From NCBI GenBank assembly GCA_964617665.1, contig CAZUAH010000146.1, forward strand, positions 1 through 27,859: a stretch of 27,859 nt of DNA, read 5' to 3'. This document shows positions 16,878 through 24,787 of this stretch, one piece after another. The notes beneath the pieces were generated by a model, which ran no database searches, was not told where the DNA came from, and worked only from the letters and a program-made list of their open reading frames with translations. The DNA is from JADHUC01 sp964617665. GTDB lineage: Bacteria; Planctomycetota; Planctomycetia; Pirellulales; Pirellulaceae. How positions within the stretch are numbered: position 1 is the first letter of the stretch; each line of letters opens with the position of its first letter. A program made the translations under genes and the position numbers.

Positions 16878-18002
16878 ATGATCGAGATGTTCAAGGAATG
16901 GTACGACGTCCGCCACGAGTACGCGAAACAGTGGAAGACGAAGACCGGCGGTAAGGTACTCGGCTACTTCTGTACTTACGTACCCGAAGAGATCCTGTAC
17001 GCCGCCGACGTGTTGCCGGTTCGCATACTCGGCAGCCACGAACCGCAAAACGTAACCGAACCGCATATCTTCGGAATGTTCTGTCCTTTCTGCCGCGATT
17101 GCCTGGCCCAGGGGCTACAAGGCCGTTACGACTACCTGGACGGCATCATGATCGCCCAGAGCTGTTTGCATATACGCCAGGCGTACACGAGTTGGGATCT
17201 GCACATCCCGATGGAATTCAGCTACTACCTACCAATGCCTCATCACGTGCAGAGCGCGCGTGCAGTGCCGTTCGCTCGGGCCGAGTTCGAGATCTTCAAA
17301 AACAAAGTCGAAGAATGGACCGGCAAAACGATCACCGACGACGACTTGATGCGCGGCATCGAGACCGTCAACCGCGATCGGGCTCTGATGAAGCAAGTTT
17401 ACGAATTGCGCAAGAAGGACGAGCTTCCTCTGACGGGACTCGAAGCGATGCACATGGTCGTTTCGAGTCAGATGACAGACAAGGCCGAACACGCGTGCAT
17501 CGTGGAAGAGGTCCTGCGAGAACTGCAGACCCGGTCCATCGATCGTTCAACGGGCACTCGTCTGATGATCCTGGGCAGTGAGGACGACGATACCGAGTTT
17601 GTCGCAATGGTCGAAAGCCTGGAAGCAACGATTGTCCAGGACGACCACTGCACAGGGACACGGTATTTCTGGGATGAAGTAACGCCGAACGGCGATCCGT
17701 TGACGGCGATTGCCGAGCGTTATGTGACCCGGGTTCCCTGCCCGACCAAGGATTGGCCCCAGCGTCAACGAATCGAACGAATACTCCAACTCGCCGAAGA
17801 GTGGGGCGTGGAAGGCGCGATTGTCATTCAGCAGAAATTCTGCGACCCCCATGAACTAGACATACCCGCTATCCGCAAAGCGCTAGAGGATGCCGGCATT
17901 AAGACTTTGTTCCTGGAATTGGACGTGACCGTGCCGGTGGGGCAGTTCAAGATCCGCGTCGAAGCGTTTCTCGAGATGTTGGCCGAGGATGACCTTTTTT
18001 AG
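16878..18002 (+). CDS. bzdN: Benzoyl-CoA reductase, BcrC/BzdN-like subunit
   Basis: A 374-residue protein of the 2-hydroxyglutaryl-CoA dehydratase D-component family, to which the substrate-reducing BcrB and BcrC subunits belong. Cysteines fit to bind an iron-sulfur cluster are Cys32 (YFCTYVPEEI), the group at 69, 72 and 75 (FCPFCRDC), Cys96 and Cys322 (QQKFCDPHELD). With the next gene it should form the module that holds benzoyl-CoA and two low-potential [4Fe-4S] clusters and reduces the ring to cyclohexa-1,5-diene-1-carbonyl-CoA. A perfect AAAGGAGGG sets the start. It heads a five-gene run with gaps of 20-45 bp. On sequence alone a 2-hydroxyacyl-CoA dehydratase is possible; two activator-type ATPase subunits plus dch, had and oah nearby argue for the reductase. 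Confidence 0.88.
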   Translation: MIEMFKEWYDVRHEYAKQWKTKTGGKVLGYFCTYVPEEILYAADVLPVRILGSHEPQNVTEPHIFGMFCPFCRDCLAQGLQGRYDYLDGIMIAQSCLHIRQAYTSWDLHIPMEFSYYLPMPHHVQSARAVPFARAEFEIFKNKVEEWTGKTITDDDLMRGIETVNRDRALMKQVYELRKKDELPLTGLEAMHMVVSSQMTDKAEHACIVEEVLRELQTRSIDRSTGTRLMILGSEDDDTEFVAMVESLEATIVQDDHCTGTRYFWDEVTPNGDPLTAIAERYVTRVPCPTKDWPQRQRIERILQLAEEWGVEGAIVIQQKFCDPHELDIPAIRKALEDAGIKTLFLELDVTVPVGQFKIRVEAFLEMLAEDDLF

Positions 18003-18047
18003 CCCTGGCTTGGCAAGAACTGTGACGCACAGGAGGGAATCTGGTCG

Positions 18048-19385
18048 ATGGCCAAATACAAAACGGAAAAGCTGAAAATATGGGACCGGGCCAAGAGTCT
18101 ACGTCACCGGGCTTACGAGGACTACGCCAAGGCGCACGAAAGGGGCGGACTGCGGTGGGCCGGCGGCGCCTGGACGTTGGACGCCATCCCTCGTGGTCTG
18201 GGTGACGACGTCTGGTCGATCACCTCAGAGCCCTACGGCGCCTCTGTCTCCTACAATAAGGAGTTTTCGCTGCGCTGCCTGGAGGCGACAGAGAAAGCTG
18301 GCTACGTGCGCGACCTGTGTTCCTACATGCGGAATTACTGGGGTAGCATTCTGCTGAACGAATTCGTTTTCCCAGAGATTTCCAAAGAGTTCCCCAAACC
18401 CGACTTCATCTTCCAGGACCATATTTGCTGCAGCCATGCGAAGTGGTACCAAGTGGTCTGCGACCTGAAGCCGGGCCTTCCTATGTTCTGCATCGACGTG
18501 GGCTGCGCCCCAGCCATGCAAGCCGACGGCGATCAATTCCGTTACATCCCCATTCCAAAGCACGCGGTGGACTACGTGGTCGGCCAATGCCTAGACGGGA
18601 TCGAGTGGCTGGAAGAGGTTACCGGGCGTTCGTATCAGGATGAACTGTTGCGAAAGGCCATTTGGAATCACATGCGATCCACGTCAACGTGGGCGAAAAT
18701 ATGTGAACTGCAAAAGACCGTCCCCGCCCCGCTCGACGAGAAGACGATGTACTCGCTGTACGTCTTCGGCACACTCGGCAAGGCGAGTCAGTTGGGCGCC
18801 GACTTCTACGACGAGATCCTGGAAGAAGTGACCGATCGTGTCGAGCGCGGTATCGCGGCCTGTGCGAACGAACACACGCGAGTGATGAGCGACACTCAGC
18901 CGCCGTGGGGCTTCCTGAAGGTCTTTCGCTACCTCGAACAATACGGGTGCGTTTCGATCGGCTCGTTGTATACCTTTGGCTTGATCGGCCAGTGGGAGCT
19001 GAAACCGGACGGCACGTGGGGAGCGAAGACGATGCCTCCGTCGATCGACGCCATCCCCACCGACCGCGAAGCGATGCTTGAGATGTATGTTGAATGGGAG
19101 TTCAACAAACCTGAGTGGCAACACTTCTACCATCCGGCGTTGAAGAGCGCCATGATGCTGAAGGTCGCTCGCGAGTGGCAATTGGACGGCATCATGCTCC
19201 ACTACAATCGCGGGTGCGAAGGCCTGTCGCTCGGCATCGCCGAAAACCGGCTCGCACTGCAGGCTGCCGGATTCCCCGTGATGACCTTCGAGGGCAACAT
19301 GGGCGACGAGCGCGAGTTCGACGAGGCGCGTACCGTGTCCCGCATCGACGCGTTCATGGAGACACTTGGCGTCCGGAAGGACTAG
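18048..19385 (+). CDS. bzdO: Benzoyl-CoA reductase, BcrB/BzdO-like subunit
   Basis: A 445-residue protein of the same dehydratase/reductase family. Its length fits BzdO/BcrB (about 430-450). Candidate cluster and active-site cysteines are Cys91, Cys127 and Cys128 (DHICCSHAKWYQ), Cys138 and Cys390 (NRGCEGLSLGIAENRLAL). The N-terminal AWTLDAIPRGLGDDVWSI and the C-terminal FEGNMGDEREFDEART segment resemble class I reductase B subunits as I remember them. It partners the preceding subunit to bind and reduce benzoyl-CoA. AGGAGGG precedes the start, 45 bp after the previous stop. No motif appears broken. Confidence 0.88.
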   Translation: MAKYKTEKLKIWDRAKSLRHRAYEDYAKAHERGGLRWAGGAWTLDAIPRGLGDDVWSITSEPYGASVSYNKEFSLRCLEATEKAGYVRDLCSYMRNYWGSILLNEFVFPEISKEFPKPDFIFQDHICCSHAKWYQVVCDLKPGLPMFCIDVGCAPAMQADGDQFRYIPIPKHAVDYVVGQCLDGIEWLEEVTGRSYQDELLRKAIWNHMRSTSTWAKICELQKTVPAPLDEKTMYSLYVFGTLGKASQLGADFYDEILEEVTDRVERGIAACANEHTRVMSDTQPPWGFLKVFRYLEQYGCVSIGSLYTFGLIGQWELKPDGTWGAKTMPPSIDAIPTDREAMLEMYVEWEFNKPEWQHFYHPALKSAMMLKVAREWQLDGIMLHYNRGCEGLSLGIAENRLALQAAGFPVMTFEGNMGDEREFDEARTVSRIDAFMETLGVRKD

Positions 19386-19423
19386 CGAACTCCGTCCACC
19401 ACGGAGGAAAAGGAGATACCTGT

Positions 19424-20191
19424 ATGATCACGGCGGGAGTGGACTGCGGGTCCAAGAACGTGAGAGTGGTCATCCTCAAGGAAGGCCAGATTGTCGGAAA
19501 AGCAACGGTTCTGGCGGGGATGGATGCCTCGGTTGCCGCCGAACAAGCCTATGATGAAGCTCTCTCCGAGGCGGGTTTGGCGCGCGACGCGGTTCAGAAG
19601 GTTGTGGCCACTGGAGCCGGTCGGCCGGAAGCTCACTTCAACGACGATACTGTCACCGAGGTGGGAGCCGATGCGCGTGGGGCACATTTTCTCTATCCCG
19701 ATGTTCGCACGGTCGTCGACGTGGGAGCCGAGGAAGGGCGGGCCATTAAGGTAACTGCCGAGGGAAAGGTTGCCGACTTTGCCATCAACGAGAAATGTGC
19801 GGCGGGTGCCGGCGCGTTCACCGAAGCTATGGCGCGGGCTCTGGAAGTTCCGCTACACGAACTCGGCGAACTCAGCCTGGAGAGCACCGAGGCTATTCCC
19901 ATTAACGCTCAGTGTGCCGTGTTCGCCGAAAGCGAAGTGGTCAGCCTGGTTCACCGAAAAACCTCCAAACCCGACATGGCGCGAGCCATTCACGACGCCA
20001 TTGCCGACCGAATCACGTCGATGGTCCGGCGCGTGGGCGTCGAGGAGAAGATCGCGCTGATCGGTGGCGTTGCCAGGAACGTCGGCTTCGTGAAATCCCT
20101 GGAAGAAGACCTTGAGACGACGGTACTCATTCCCGACGAACCCGAGTTTGTCGGTGCCTTAGGGGCGGCACTCGCGGCCGCTGACGAGTAG
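19424..20191 (+). CDS. bzdP: Benzoyl-CoA reductase ATPase subunit, BzdP-like
   Basis: A 255-residue member of the BadF/BadG/BcrA/BcrD ATPase family, with an actin-like fold. The phosphate-binding DCGSKN motif is at 7-12, the VDVGAEEGRAIK strand at about 98-109, and two cysteines lie at 125 (EKCAAGAGAF) and 164 (NAQCAVFAESEV), which in this family bridge a [4Fe-4S] cluster between two ATPase subunits. ATP hydrolysis here drives low-potential electrons into the BzdNO-like module. The ATG at 19424 follows AAAAGGAG; the frame is open far upstream, but only because it shadows the end of the previous gene. The short length fits the Azoarcus-type BzdP and not the 430-440-residue BcrA/BadF. Confidence 0.87.
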   Translation: MITAGVDCGSKNVRVVILKEGQIVGKATVLAGMDASVAAEQAYDEALSEAGLARDAVQKVVATGAGRPEAHFNDDTVTEVGADARGAHFLYPDVRTVVDVGAEEGRAIKVTAEGKVADFAINEKCAAGAGAFTEAMARALEVPLHELGELSLESTEAIPINAQCAVFAESEVVSLVHRKTSKPDMARAIHDAIADRITSMVRRVGVEEKIALIGGVARNVGFVKSLEEDLETTVLIPDEPEFVGALGAALAAADE

Positions 20192-20224
20192 TGCGTGACC
20201 GCAGGATGGACAAGGAACGACGCG

Positions 20225-21115
20225 ATGGTAACGGATACGACGAAAGGTACAGAATACTGGCGATGGACCGAAGCCCGCTGGACCAACCCCGATCTTGACT
20301 GGCAGGATGCCGAAGTCATCTCTGCGGGTGTGGATGTCGGCAGCGTTTCCACTCAGGCCGTCGTCATGGTCGACGGGCAACTGTACAGCTACTCGAACAT
20401 GCGAACGGGCAGCGACTCGCCCGAGAGCGCGAACAAGGCCATCGAGTGGGCCTTCGAAGGTACCGGACTTTCCTTGGACAAGATCCACGCGTCGGTGGGC
20501 ACAGGCTACGGCCGAGTCAACGTGCCGTTTGCCACCAAGGCGATCACCGAAATCGCCTGTCACGCGCGCGGCGGCAACTTCATGTACGGCCCCTGCGTCC
20601 GCACTATCCTGGACATGGGTGGCCAGGACTGCAAGGCCATACACTGTGACGAGAAGGGCAAGGTAACCGCCTTTCTGATGAACGACAAGTGCGCCGCCGG
20701 CACGGGCAGAGGCATGGAAGTCTTCGCCGATCTGCTTGCCGTGCACATCAACGAAGTGGGCGAGATGAGCCTCCAAGTGGACGAGGAACCGCCGCCGGTC
20801 TCGAGCACGTGCGTGGTCTTCGCCAAGAGCGAGGCCGCGGGCCTGCTGCGCGAGGGCTGGCCCAAAGAAAAGGTCCTCGCGGCCTACTGCTCCGCCATGG
20901 CACACCGAGTGGTGACCCTGATTGAACGCGTGGGCGTCGAGAAAGAATTTGCCATCACCGGCGGCATCGCCAAGAACTGCGGAGTGGTCACGCGTCTGGC
21001 GAAAGAGCTGAACGTCGAACCGCTCACAACCGACATGGACACTCAGATCGCCGGAGCCCTTGGCGGCGCCCTGTTCGCCAAAGCGTTGTACGAGAAGAAA
21101 ATGAAGAAGAAGTGA
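20225..21115 (+). CDS. bzdQ: Benzoyl-CoA reductase ATPase subunit, BzdQ-like
   Basis: A 296-residue second ATPase subunit of the same family. It has an N-terminal extension of about 30 residues (YWRWTEARWTNPDLDW), the DVGSVSTQ nucleotide motif at 37-44, GTGYGR at 92-97, DMGGQDCKAI at 130-139, Cys156 in NDKCAAGTGRGMEVF, and Cys196 in STCVVFAKSEAAGL. Together with the preceding subunit it should bind one [4Fe-4S] cluster at the dimer interface and two ATP. The ATG at 20225 follows AAGGAA; an in-frame GTG at 20195 has no good signal. The C-terminus is lysine-rich (YEKKMKKK). The length matches BzdQ (about 300) and BcrD (about 280). Confidence 0.87.
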   Translation: MVTDTTKGTEYWRWTEARWTNPDLDWQDAEVISAGVDVGSVSTQAVVMVDGQLYSYSNMRTGSDSPESANKAIEWAFEGTGLSLDKIHASVGTGYGRVNVPFATKAITEIACHARGGNFMYGPCVRTILDMGGQDCKAIHCDEKGKVTAFLMNDKCAAGTGRGMEVFADLLAVHINEVGEMSLQVDEEPPPVSSTCVVFAKSEAAGLLREGWPKEKVLAAYCSAMAHRVVTLIERVGVEKEFAITGGIAKNCGVVTRLAKELNVEPLTTDMDTQIAGALGGALFAKALYEKKMKKK

Positions 21116-21135
21116 CCCGAATTACCGGAGAGCAT

Positions 21136-21429
21136 ATGCTTGCCAACTACGGCTACAAGGACGGTGCGGGCGATTTCTTCATTACCGTCGACACGGACAA
21201 ATGCACGGGCTGCGAGGATTGCGTTGAGGTGTGTCCCGCAGGTGTCTTTGAGATGATGGAGAACGAGTTTGACATCGAGGCGGAGACGCCGATCGCCGCT
21301 GTGACCAACGAGCACGCCAAGAAGATCAAGTACTCATGCGGACCGTGCAAACCGGCACAAGGCTACACCACGGCAGACCTACCATGTGTCAAAGCCTGTG
21401 AACCCGGAGCGATCAACCACTCGTGGTAA
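21136..21429 (+). CDS. bzdM: Ferredoxin, 2[4Fe-4S] type, electron donor to the reductase
   Basis: A 97-residue ferredoxin. The first cluster motif is classical: Cys23, Cys26, Cys29 and Cys33 (CTGCEDCVEVCP). The second is stretched: Cys68 and Cys71 (CGPC), then Cys84 and Cys88 (CVKACEPGAI), with 12 residues in between. Low-potential ferredoxins like this feed class I benzoyl-CoA reductases, and a ferredoxin gene follows the reductase genes in known clusters. The ATG at 21136 follows GGAG, 20 bp after the previous stop, so it belongs to the same operon. The gene symbol follows the Azoarcus naming from memory. Confidence 0.85.
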   Translation: MLANYGYKDGAGDFFITVDTDKCTGCEDCVEVCPAGVFEMMENEFDIEAETPIAAVTNEHAKKIKYSCGPCKPAQGYTTADLPCVKACEPGAINHSW

Positions 21430-21456
21430 CGCAACCGTTTCGCAGATCCTGTCTTA

Positions 21457-21521
21457 TTCGCTGCCGTCCTGAATTCGTTGGGAGTCGTGTTCTTTGCCAG
21501 CGAATTCAGGGCGGCAACGAA
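21457..21521. repeat. Palindromic repeat, 25-bp arms (copy B) inside the reductase operon
   Basis: Arms at 21457-21481 and 21497-21521 pair with three mismatches around a 15-nt loop. The right arm has the same core (CGAATTCAGGGCGGCAAC) as copy A at 14068-14133; the loops differ. It fills the 129-bp gap between the ferredoxin and the flavoprotein gene, the longest gap in this operon. In RNA it would be a strong hairpin, so it could lower or separate expression of the downstream gene. Confidence 0.8.
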
Positions 21522-21558
21522 ATGGGGATTAGCTAGCGGCAAGATCTCATCAATCAGC

Positions 21559-24093
21559 ATGGCGAACATTCATCTCACCATCGACGACCATGAAGTGACC
21601 GCAGAAGCGGGTGCCTCGATTCTTGATGCGGCTCGCGCAGCGGATATCTACATCCCTGCGCTCTGCAACCATCCGGAATTGGCCTGTGCGGAGTCGCTGA
21701 CCGGCGTTTCGTTCGTCTACCGCGGCGCCGAACGTATTGAAAACGATGACCCAGCGGCAGTGTGGGATGGCTGCGGCATTTGCGCCGTGGAGGTCGCTGG
21801 TCAACCGGACTTGTGCCGAGCCTGTACGACCGAGGTTGACGACGGGATGGTCGTCAACACCGGCTCCGAGAAGGTTCTGGCCCACCGGCGCGAGAAGCTA
21901 TCCTCTTTCCTCGCGGATCACCCCCACGCCTGTTTGACCTGCGCGCAACAGGAAGGCTGCAGCCGGACGCAATGCTCGGCCAATGTGCCAGAGGAAGAGC
22001 GGTGCTGCGAGCTACTTGGATCCTGCGAGTTGCAGCGGTTGGCTCAGTTTGTCGGGATAACGCCGAACCTGCCAATGTACCGGCCGCGCGGGCTGCCGTA
22101 CGTGACCGACGAGCCACTATTCGATTGGAACACGGAGCTCTGCATCGGATGCTTGCGGTGCGTGCGAGCGTGCCGGGAATTGCGCGGCGTGGGAACACTT
22201 GCCTTTGTGATGAGGGATGGCCGACCAATCGTAGGCACAACCGATGCCCCGTCGCGAGTCGAAAGCCATTGCCGCTTCTGCGGCGCATGCGTGGAGGTCT
22301 GCCCAACCGGGGCCCTCACGGACAAGACCCGCGTGGTGGGCGAAGAACGCGATCGTGTGCTGGTCCCGTGCCGCAGTAGCTGCCCGGCAGGTGTCGACAT
22401 TCCCCGATTCGTCCGCCACATCGCCAGCGGGGAGCATGACAAGGCCATTGCCGTCATCCGGCAGAAACTCCCGTTTTCGTTCGCCTGTAGCTACATCTGC
22501 TTCCACCCGTGCGAGGACGAATGTCGCCGAGGGCTGGTGAACCGGCCCATCGCCGTTTGCCAGTTGAAACGCTTTGTTGCCGATCACGACACGGGCGAGT
22601 GGCGCGCCCGACAGAAGAGACTGGCGACGACCGGCAAACGAGTCGCCGTAGTCGGTTCCGGGCCCGCGGGTCTGACTGCCGCTTACTACCTTGCCAAACA
22701 GGGGCACGAGGTAGCAGTCTTCGAGTCGCTTCCGGTACCGGGTGGCATGCTTCGCGTGGGAATTCCCGAGTTTCGCTACCCGCGCGAGCTTCTGGAGAAG
22801 GACATCGGCGAAGTGAAAGCTGTGGGCGTGGAGATCCGATGCAATTCTCTAGGCGCTGACAGCGCCGAGTTTGAGAAACTCGCTGTCGAATACAACGCAG
22901 TGCTGCTCGCAACCGGCGCGCACGTGCCCAAACGCATCGACGTTTTGGGAATAGACCTCGAAGGCGTGCACTGGGGTGTGGACCTTTTGCGCGAACGGGC
23001 TTTCGGCCGATACTCGCCGGATGAGTTTCGCGACCAGCGTATGCTGGTGATCGGCGGAGGGAACGTGGCGTTGGATGCGGCTCGTGTGGCCCGCCGTATG
23101 GGAAGCGACGACGTTCGCATCGCTAGCCTCGAGCAGTTCGAGGAACTTCCGGCTTACGACTGGGAGGTGGAGGAAGCCTCAGAGGAAGGCATCGGATTCT
23201 TGACCGGCTGGGGAGTCAAGGAGATTAAGGAGAAGTCCGGCAAGGTCAGCTGCGTGGTTCTCAAGCGATGCACGCGCGCGTTCGATGATTCGGGGCGTTT
23301 CAGTCCGGCTTATGACGAAAGCCAGACTCGTGACGAGGCTGCCGACGCGGTCATAATCGCCATCGGGCAGGCTCCGTCATCGGCTCCTTTCGAGTCGTGT
23401 GGCATCGCCGCCGACGGAACCATCACTGCGGACGACACCACGCTGGCCACGAAAGCTCCCAACGTGTTCGCGGCCGGCGACGTGGTCAGCGGTCCGGCGA
23501 GCGTGATCGAAGCGATCGCCATGGGCCGCAAGTCCGCAAGCGAGATTGACAAAGCACTCGGTGGCGACGGGGACATTGACGAGATACTCGTGGATGACGA
23601 ACCGCCCAACCATTGCCTCGGCAAAGTGGAACACTTCGCCGAACTCGACCGCGTCGTTCCACCGAGAGTCGAGGGCAGCGAATGCGTCGATTCGTTCGCC
23701 CTGATCGAGCAAACCTTCAGCAGGGAAGACGCAGTGCGGGAGGCAGGCCGGTGCCTGGCCTGCGATCTGAGAGTTGCCATCGAGAGCGTCGTCCCCGCGC
23801 CTCGCACAGAGACCGTCCTCGAACTGCTGCCTGCCGTCGTCGAGGGCCTACCCGAACTGGAAGGCGTCTATCAGCTATTTGACGAGCAGAAAAAAGCCCT
23901 CGCCATCAAGGGAGTCATGAACCTAAAGGAAGCTCTCCTGGAAATCCTTGAAGAGAACGATAAGGCACGCTCGTTCGTCTACGAACAGGAACCCATGTAC
24001 ACAAAACGCGAGAGCGAACTCATCCAGCAATATCTCCAGGAGCACGGAGAGCTACCCGGCGGCGGGGATGACGAGTTGGACGACTTGTTTTGA
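21559..24093 (+). CDS. bzdV: Iron-sulfur flavoprotein, NAD(P)H:ferredoxin oxidoreductase-like
   Basis: An 844-residue multidomain protein. Residues 1-100 form a NuoG-like [2Fe-2S] domain (Cys36, Cys72, Cys75, Cys86/89). Residues 115-140 hold a His-Cys3 box (His121, Cys125, Cys128, Cys134). A two-cluster ferredoxin domain follows (CIGCLRCVRAC near 195; CRFCGACVEVCP near 238). Then comes a glutamate-synthase-small-subunit-like part with its own cysteines (271-334), FAD motif VGSGPAGLTAA (365-375), NAD(P) motif GGGNVALDAA (499-508) and AGDVVSG (639-645). An acidic tail closes it. It likely passes NAD(P)H electrons to the adjacent ferredoxin; BzdV of Azoarcus is described similarly. The ATG at 21559 begins the domain but has a weak ribosome binding site. 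Confidence 0.82.
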   Translation: MANIHLTIDDHEVTAEAGASILDAARAADIYIPALCNHPELACAESLTGVSFVYRGAERIENDDPAAVWDGCGICAVEVAGQPDLCRACTTEVDDGMVVNTGSEKVLAHRREKLSSFLADHPHACLTCAQQEGCSRTQCSANVPEEERCCELLGSCELQRLAQFVGITPNLPMYRPRGLPYVTDEPLFDWNTELCIGCLRCVRACRELRGVGTLAFVMRDGRPIVGTTDAPSRVESHCRFCGACVEVCPTGALTDKTRVVGEERDRVLVPCRSSCPAGVDIPRFVRHIASGEHDKAIAVIRQKLPFSFACSYICFHPCEDECRRGLVNRPIAVCQLKRFVADHDTGEWRARQKRLATTGKRVAVVGSGPAGLTAAYYLAKQGHEVAVFESLPVPGGMLRVGIPEFRYPRELLEKDIGEVKAVGVEIRCNSLGADSAEFEKLAVEYNAVLLATGAHVPKRIDVLGIDLEGVHWGVDLLRERAFGRYSPDEFRDQRMLVIGGGNVALDAARVARRMGSDDVRIASLEQFEELPAYDWEVEEASEEGIGFLTGWGVKEIKEKSGKVSCVVLKRCTRAFDDSGRFSPAYDESQTRDEAADAVIIAIGQAPSSAPFESCGIAADGTITADDTTLATKAPNVFAAGDVVSGPASVIEAIAMGRKSASEIDKALGGDGDIDEILVDDEPPNHCLGKVEHFAELDRVVPPRVEGSECVDSFALIEQTFSREDAVREAGRCLACDLRVAIESVVPAPRTETVLELLPAVVEGLPELEGVYQLFDEQKKALAIKGVMNLKEALLEILEENDKARSFVYEQEPMYTKRESELIQQYLQEHGELPGGGDDELDDLF

Positions 24094-24100
24094 GATTACC

Positions 24101-24316
24101 ATGACACGCGAACAAGAACTCCTCGGCCAAGGGTGGGAAAGGCGGACGACGTACGACGAACCGCGTTTGACTGAAATGGCCGATATGTACGCGGAACTGG
24201 GGCTCGAAGTACTTATCGAGCCGTTCGATCCCGCCGACCAGCCAGACTGCGCCGAATGCATGCGTCAACGGCCGGAGCGATATATGACCATTTATGTGCG
24301 AAGAAGAACTGGGTAG
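24101..24316 (+). CDS. Small protein coupled to the flavoprotein gene, unknown function
   Basis: A 71-residue soluble protein whose ATG lies 7 bp after the flavoprotein stop, so it is surely part of the operon. It reads MTREQELLGQGWERR, then DEPRLTEMADMYAELGLEV, then a CAEC motif and ends in basic residues. The single Cys-x2-Cys could bind a metal only with a partner or as a dimer. I do not recognise the family with certainty. Known Azoarcus-type clusters contain small genes of unknown role (bzdS, T, U), and this may correspond to one, but that is a guess. Confidence 0.65.
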   Translation: MTREQELLGQGWERRTTYDEPRLTEMADMYAELGLEVLIEPFDPADQPDCAECMRQRPERYMTIYVRRRTG

Positions 24317-24463
24317 TCTCGGAGGACTTCGGCCGCAAGCGTAACGCCACGATGTAGCTACCCGTCCTTGAAATGGCCTGACATTCGCCTAAAATCGCCC
24401 ACACAGCTCGTAGGTTCTCTCTGGAGCGAGCCAAACGGAATTCTTACCCCAAGGGGCGCTCAC

Positions 24464-24724
24464 ATGGTCGAAAGTCAACCGTTCGCTGAAGCAACGGAAG
24501 AAAAACTCGCAGAGGCGGACGTCATCATGGCGATTGGGCAGGGCGATCGCCAGGCGCCAAAGGTCCTTGTTGGTCGCAAGAAGTTTGTCAGCGCCGCATC
24601 CAACAAAAACATATCCGAAGAGACCAAGATTCTGCGCGTCGAAGTCGCTAGCGAGGAAGAACTTGCAGAATTGAAAGAGAAGGTCAAGAAAGCAAAAGGG
24701 GAGTTGGACCCCGGCATCGAGTAA
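24464..24724 (+). CDS. Small acidic protein, unknown function
   Basis: An 86-residue hydrophilic protein rich in Glu and Lys. It contains VIMAIGQGDRQAPKVLVGRKKFVSAASNKN in the middle and a helical charged C-terminus (ASEEELAELKEKVKKAKGELDPG). The ATG at 24464 has AAGGGG about 9 nt upstream. I recognise no domain. It lies 147 bp after the 71-aa gene on the same strand, and it could be a tail of the operon or an independent gene. Coding status rests on the start signal and composition only. Confidence 0.45.
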   Translation: MVESQPFAEATEEKLAEADVIMAIGQGDRQAPKVLVGRKKFVSAASNKNISEETKILRVEVASEEELAELKEKVKKAKGELDPGIE

Positions 24725-24787
24725 GCAGCGGCCCCACGATAGTCTTCGCCCGCAGGTTATAGCTCGCTACCTTCTTTCGCCGCACTG

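Noticed and set aside
16878..21115. 2-hydroxyacyl-CoA dehydratase with activator
   Set aside because: That system has one activator ATPase gene. Here there are two different ATPase subunits and a ferredoxin, with dch, had and oah nearby.
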